Assembly (NCBI RefSeq): GCF_014650035.1
Contig: NZ_BMUE01000013.1
Location: 1-64,000 of the forward strand
Reading direction: 5' to 3'
DNA: 64,000 nt
Source: Streptomyces lucensis JCM 4490
GTDB taxonomy: Bacteria > Actinomycetota > Actinomycetes > Streptomycetales > Streptomycetaceae
Part shown: positions 61,296-64,000 of the stretch, piece by piece
Position numbering within the stretch: position 1 is the stretch's first letter
How the letters are laid out: each line of letters begins with the position of its first letter
Position numbers and translations under genes: made by a program
Notes under the pieces: model-generated
Told to the model about the DNA's origin: nothing
The model's input: only the letters and a program-made list of their open reading frames with translations
The model's database searches: none

Positions 61296-61760
61296 ATGCA
61301 GCCCTCCGCCGCCCCCTACGAAGAACGCCTCACCGCCCCCAACTCGTGGTGGCTGATCAGCTTCCTCGTGGGGGTCTCCTTCGCCCTGATCCTGCTGCCC
61401 TTCGGCACCCTGCCGCTGCTCGGCGGCCTGGTCGGCGGCACGGCCGCGGCGGCGGTGGTGGCCAGCGCCTACGGCTCGCCGCGCATCCGGGTCGTGGGTG
61501 ACTCGCTGATCGCGGGCGAGGCGAAGATCCCCGTCTCGGCGCTGGGCGGCTGCGAGGTCCTGGACGCGGAGGAGGCCCGGGCCTGGCGGACGCACAAGGC
61601 GGACACGCGCGCCTTCATGCTGCTGCGCGCGTACATCCCCGGAGCGCTGCGCGTGGAGGTCACCGATCCCGAGGACCCGACGCCCTACCTGTACCTGTCG
61701 ACGCGTGAGCCGGAGAAGCTGGCGGCCGCGATCGACGCGGCCCGCAAGGCGCACGCGTAG
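61296..61760 (+). CDS. DUF3093 membrane protein
   Basis: 154 residues from ATG at 61296. YEERLTAPNSWWLISFLVG is the DUF3093 opening; two spans (WWLISFLVGVSFALILLPFG, LGGLVGGTAAAAVVASAYG), then a beta-rich PH-like domain (AYIPGALRVEVTDPEDPTPY). Conserved beside dut in actinobacteria. Function unknown. Confidence 0.9.
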   Translation: MQPSAAPYEERLTAPNSWWLISFLVGVSFALILLPFGTLPLLGGLVGGTAAAAVVASAYGSPRIRVVGDSLIAGEAKIPVSALGGCEVLDAEEARAWRTHKADTRAFMLLRAYIPGALRVEVTDPEDPTPYLYLSTREPEKLAAAIDAARKAHA

Positions 61761-61810
61761 CGGCTCGCGGGTCCTGGGGTGCCTGCTCCCCACAGGGGGG
61801 TTCCCCGGGC

Positions 61811-62725
61811 TCAGCGTTCCTCGGGCAAGTCGCGCAGGTCCAGCTCGTCGGCCGGTTTCTCCAGGGGCGGCAGCTGCGGCAGCCGCTCCCACGGCACCTG
61901 GATCCCACGCAGGTCGGCGCGGATGCGCGCCGCCAGTCTCCTGGTGTCCCGGCGGTTCATGGCCGCCCCGACGGCGGCTCCCACCATGAACGGCATCAGG
62001 TTGGGCAGGTCGCGGACCATCCGCTTCATGATCTGCTGACGCAGTTCGCGTTTCATCCGGCCGCCGAGGGCCGTGTCGTACGTCGCCGGCTTCATGATGT
62101 CGACACCGCGCTCCCCCGACCATGAGGACAGGTACGCGGTACTGCGGACGCGGAGGCCGCCCGGCGGTCGTACGCCGTACACCTCGTGCAGTTCGGCGAT
62201 GAGCTTCAGCTCGATCGCGGCGACCCCCGTGATCTCCGCGGCGAGCTGGGTCGGCATGACCGGGGGTACCGGCAGCATGGCCGCCGCCCCGATCCCGGCA
62301 CCGACCGCCGAGGTCCCGGCCGCCGCACCCGCCACCAGCTTGTCGGCGAGCTCCTCGGGCCCGAGACCCGGGAACTGCCCGCGCAGGGTCGCGAGGTCGC
62401 GTACGGGCACACGCGGGGCGATCTCGATGATCCGGTCCGCGAGGTACGCCAGACCCGCCCGAGCGCCGCTGCCGCCCTTGCGGGCGCCTTCCCGGGCCAT
62501 GTCCCGGGCCTTCTCGCGTACGACGGCGGCCCGTCGCCGCGCGGCGGGCGCGGGCTGGGGAGCCGGCGCGGCAGGACCGGCCGGGTCCTGTGCCGGCTCG
62601 AGCGAGGCTCCCGCACCGGGTGAGCCCCGCCCGTCGTCACGCGCGCCGTCAGGGCCGCCGGACGGCCCTTCGTCCGCTCTCCGCAGGGAGAAGCGGTGCT
62701 TCCTCGGAGGGGTCGAGCCAGACAC
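61811..62725 (-). CDS. EcsC-like conserved protein
   Basis: 304 residues from GTG or ATG at 62725. A Pro/Ala-rich N-terminus of ~70 residues, then helical with AGAAAGTSAVGAGIGAAAML and PFMVGAAVGAAMNRRDTRRL, glycine-rich hydrophobic stretches as in EcsC-type proteins. Starts 13 bases after the DUF4193 gene ends, same operon. Function unknown. Confidence 0.75.
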   Translation of the reverse strand: MSGSTPPRKHRFSLRRADEGPSGGPDGARDDGRGSPGAGASLEPAQDPAGPAAPAPQPAPAARRRAAVVREKARDMAREGARKGGSGARAGLAYLADRIIEIAPRVPVRDLATLRGQFPGLGPEELADKLVAGAAAGTSAVGAGIGAAAMLPVPPVMPTQLAAEITGVAAIELKLIAELHEVYGVRPPGGLRVRSTAYLSSWSGERGVDIMKPATYDTALGGRMKRELRQQIMKRMVRDLPNLMPFMVGAAVGAAMNRRDTRRLAARIRADLRGIQVPWERLPQLPPLEKPADELDLRDLPEER

Positions 62726-62738
62726 GGCCGACCAGTCC

Positions 62739-63035
62739 TCAGTCGCAGTCGCGGCAGATCGGCTGACCGTTCTTCTCGCGGGCGAGCTGGCTGCGGTGGT
62801 GCACCAGGAAGCAGCTCATGCACGTGAACTCGTCCTGCTGCTTCGGCAGCACACGGACGGCCAGCTCCTCGTTCGACAGGTCGGCGCCGGGCAGTTCGAG
62901 GCCCTCAGCGGCCTCGAACTCGTCGACGTCCACCGCCGAGGTGGACTTGTCGTTCCGCCGGGCCTTCAGTTCTTCAAGGCTGTCCGAGTCGACGTCGTCG
63001 TCGGTCTTGCGTGGAGTGTCGTAGTCGGTTGCCAT
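62739..63035 (-). CDS. DUF4193 zinc-ribbon-like protein
   Basis: 98 residues from ATG at 63035 (GGGGAG upstream). Acidic first half, then CMSCFLVHHRSQLAREKNG and CRDCD: two CxxC pairs that would bind zinc. Very conserved in actinobacteria, where related proteins are described as RNA-polymerase-linked or simply DUF4193. First gene of its operon. Confidence 0.92.
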   Translation of the reverse strand: MATDYDTPRKTDDDVDSDSLEELKARRNDKSTSAVDVDEFEAAEGLELPGADLSNEELAVRVLPKQQDEFTCMSCFLVHHRSQLAREKNGQPICRDCD

Positions 63036-63428
63036 ATCGCTCTCCCCCTCTGGGTGGTCTGCGGTGTCTCCAGCGCACGTAACGCGTGAGAGGCCGGACT
63101 TGTGCCCGACCTGAGGCGGAGATTTTGCCTCACATCAAGGTCTGTTACTCAATCGACACCCAACCCGACCCCTCACGGGTGATCGGCTTGGTTGGCGGTG
63201 AGGACCGTACACGGTTCGAATGCCGCACCTCAAAGGCGCCTCACCGTGTACTTCCCGTGATCAGGAGGCCTGAAAACCAGGACTTTCCCGGCTTTCTCCC
63301 TGGTGTCATGATCACGGAGAGTGCATGGCTTGAAATCCGCCCATGTGATTGATCACACAGGAACAACCTCATTCAGGTCTGGGAAAATTCCGCGCAAAGC
63401 GAACATCCCCCTCGTGTGTCGACCCGGA
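63036..63428. promoter_or_regulatory. Promoter region of the DUF4193 operon, with a TGTGAT-TG-ATCACA palindrome
   Basis: 393 bases between the kinase stop and DUF4193 start with no gene. A perfect palindrome TGTGAT-TG-ATCACA is at 63344-63357. It looks Crp-like but has four, not six, bases between TGTGA and TCACA. AT-richer than its surroundings from 63330 to 63400. Confidence 0.4.
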
Positions 63429-64000
63429 TCACAGCGGCAGGGTGACGTGCATCACCAGACCGCCGCCCTCCCGGGGCCGCGCCACGATGTGACCGCCGTG
63501 CGCGCGGGTCACCGACCGGACGATGGACAGGCCGAGGCCGACGCCCTTGTCGCTGTTCGTGCGCTCGGTACGCAGACGCCTGAACGGCTCGAAGAGGTTG
63601 TCGATCTCGTACGCCGGCACCACCGGCCCGGTGTTCGAGACGGTGAGCACCGCCTGACCGTGCTCCACACCGGAGTCCACCTCGACCCAGCCGTCCTCGG
63701 GCACGTTGTACCGCACGGCGTTCTGCACGAGGTTCAGCGCGATCCGCTCCAGCAGCACGCCGTTGCCCTGCACCACGGCCGACTTGCGCTCGCCGCGGAT
63801 CTCCACGCCCTTGGCCTCGGCCTCGCCGTGCACCTGGTCGATGGCCTGCGACGCGACCTCGGCCAGGTCGACGGGCTTGCGCTCGACGATCTGGTTGTCA
63901 CTGCGGGCGAGCAGCAGCAACCCCTCGACCAGCTGTTCACTGCGCTCGTTGGTGGCCAGCAGCGTCTTGCCGAGCTGCTGCAGCTCCACCGGCGCGCCCG
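63429..64000 (-). CDS. cutS: Sensor histidine kinase, C-terminal part (CutS-like)
   Basis: The gene enters from the right edge; 190 residues are visible. End of HisKA (GKTLLATNERSEQLVEGLLL), N-box LNLVQNAVRYN, and GVGLGLSIVRSVTRAHGG of the HATPase, ending MHVTLPL. Position beside DUF4193 and dut matches the cutRS two-component system of S. coelicolor; the sequence also fits other OmpR-linked kinases, so the symbol is by context. Confidence 0.75.
   Translation of the reverse strand, partial: GAPVELQQLGKTLLATNERSEQLVEGLLLLARSDNQIVERKPVDLAEVASQAIDQVHGEAEAKGVEIRGERKSAVVQGNGVLLERIALNLVQNAVRYNVPEDGWVEVDSGVEHGQAVLTVSNTGPVVPAYEIDNLFEPFRRLRTERTNSDKGVGLGLSIVRSVTRAHGGHIVARPREGGGLVMHVTLPL

Noticed and set aside
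63344..63357. TGTGAT-TG-ATCACA as a Crp site
   Set aside because: The spacing between TGTGA and TCACA is four, not six, and it does not match the Streptomyces Crp pattern as I know it; kept only as an unnamed palindrome.
1..64000. CRISPR arrays, tRNA or rRNA genes, integrases, intact insertion sequences
   Set aside because: Looked for by eye at repeats and gene ends; none was recognised. Tandem repeats at 2598-2700 and 40902-40931 lack spacer structure.

Overview
The window is high-GC actinobacterial DNA and almost certainly Streptomyces. The pointers are a divergent arabinofuranosidase/xylanase pair (abfB and xlnA) like that of S. coelicolor/S. lividans, and a housekeeping block (cutS-like kinase, DUF4193, EcsC-like, DUF3093, thioesterase, dut, DUF3710, OB-fold, DUF3159, two TrkA proteins, permease, TrmA-type methylase) that is conserved across actinobacteria. 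Most starts are GTG or ATG with GGAGG-like sites, and operons are coupled through ATGA/GTGA/TGATG overlaps.

Layout. 0-4.6 kb: a minus-strand partner-switching stress module: MEDS-STAS protein, MEDS-ATPase (anti-sigma type), PAS-GAF-SpoIIE phosphatase, and the first codons of a SigB/F-type sigma factor. 4.7-8.1 kb: SDR, GNAT, a small membrane peptide, a photolyase-like remnant and a SufR-like Cys regulator. 8.2-9.9 kb: DUF2231, a membrane protein and a second-type folE. 10-13.6 kb: abfB and xlnA. 13.7-14.8 kb: a MerR operon with Cys-rich proteins.

15.2-24.6 kb: the most unusual locus. Five translationally coupled genes encode a helical protein with a degenerate J-like C-terminus, a small possibly GrpE-like protein, an Hsp70 fused to a Regnase/NYN-type nuclease domain, and two large dynamin-like GTPases. 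A truncated Ser/Thr kinase N-lobe and an inverted-repeat promoter stand in front. It reads as a dedicated chaperone-nuclease-GTPase machine and is a candidate conflict/defence or stress system.

24.8-48.3 kb: a potassium island bounded by a remnant 3' end of the TrmA-type methylase at 24.8 kb and the intact gene at 48.3 kb. It holds kdpFABC with a 27-codon leader ORF, kdpDE, two KimA-like APC permeases, a CPA1 antiporter, an orphan KdpB, and decayed genes (KdpD-RCK fusion, SDR). Paired 11-bp direct repeats of the type CTTGACGG lie in most intergenic gaps of the island and also in front of the second kdpDE at 55-58 kb. I propose these as KdpE boxes joining island and core into one regulon.

48.3-64 kb: conserved core, including the second kdpDE (without structural kdp genes), an alginate-lyase-like pseudogene, the dut cluster and the end of a cutS-like kinase. 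No rRNA, tRNA, CRISPR array, integrase or intact transposase was recognised.
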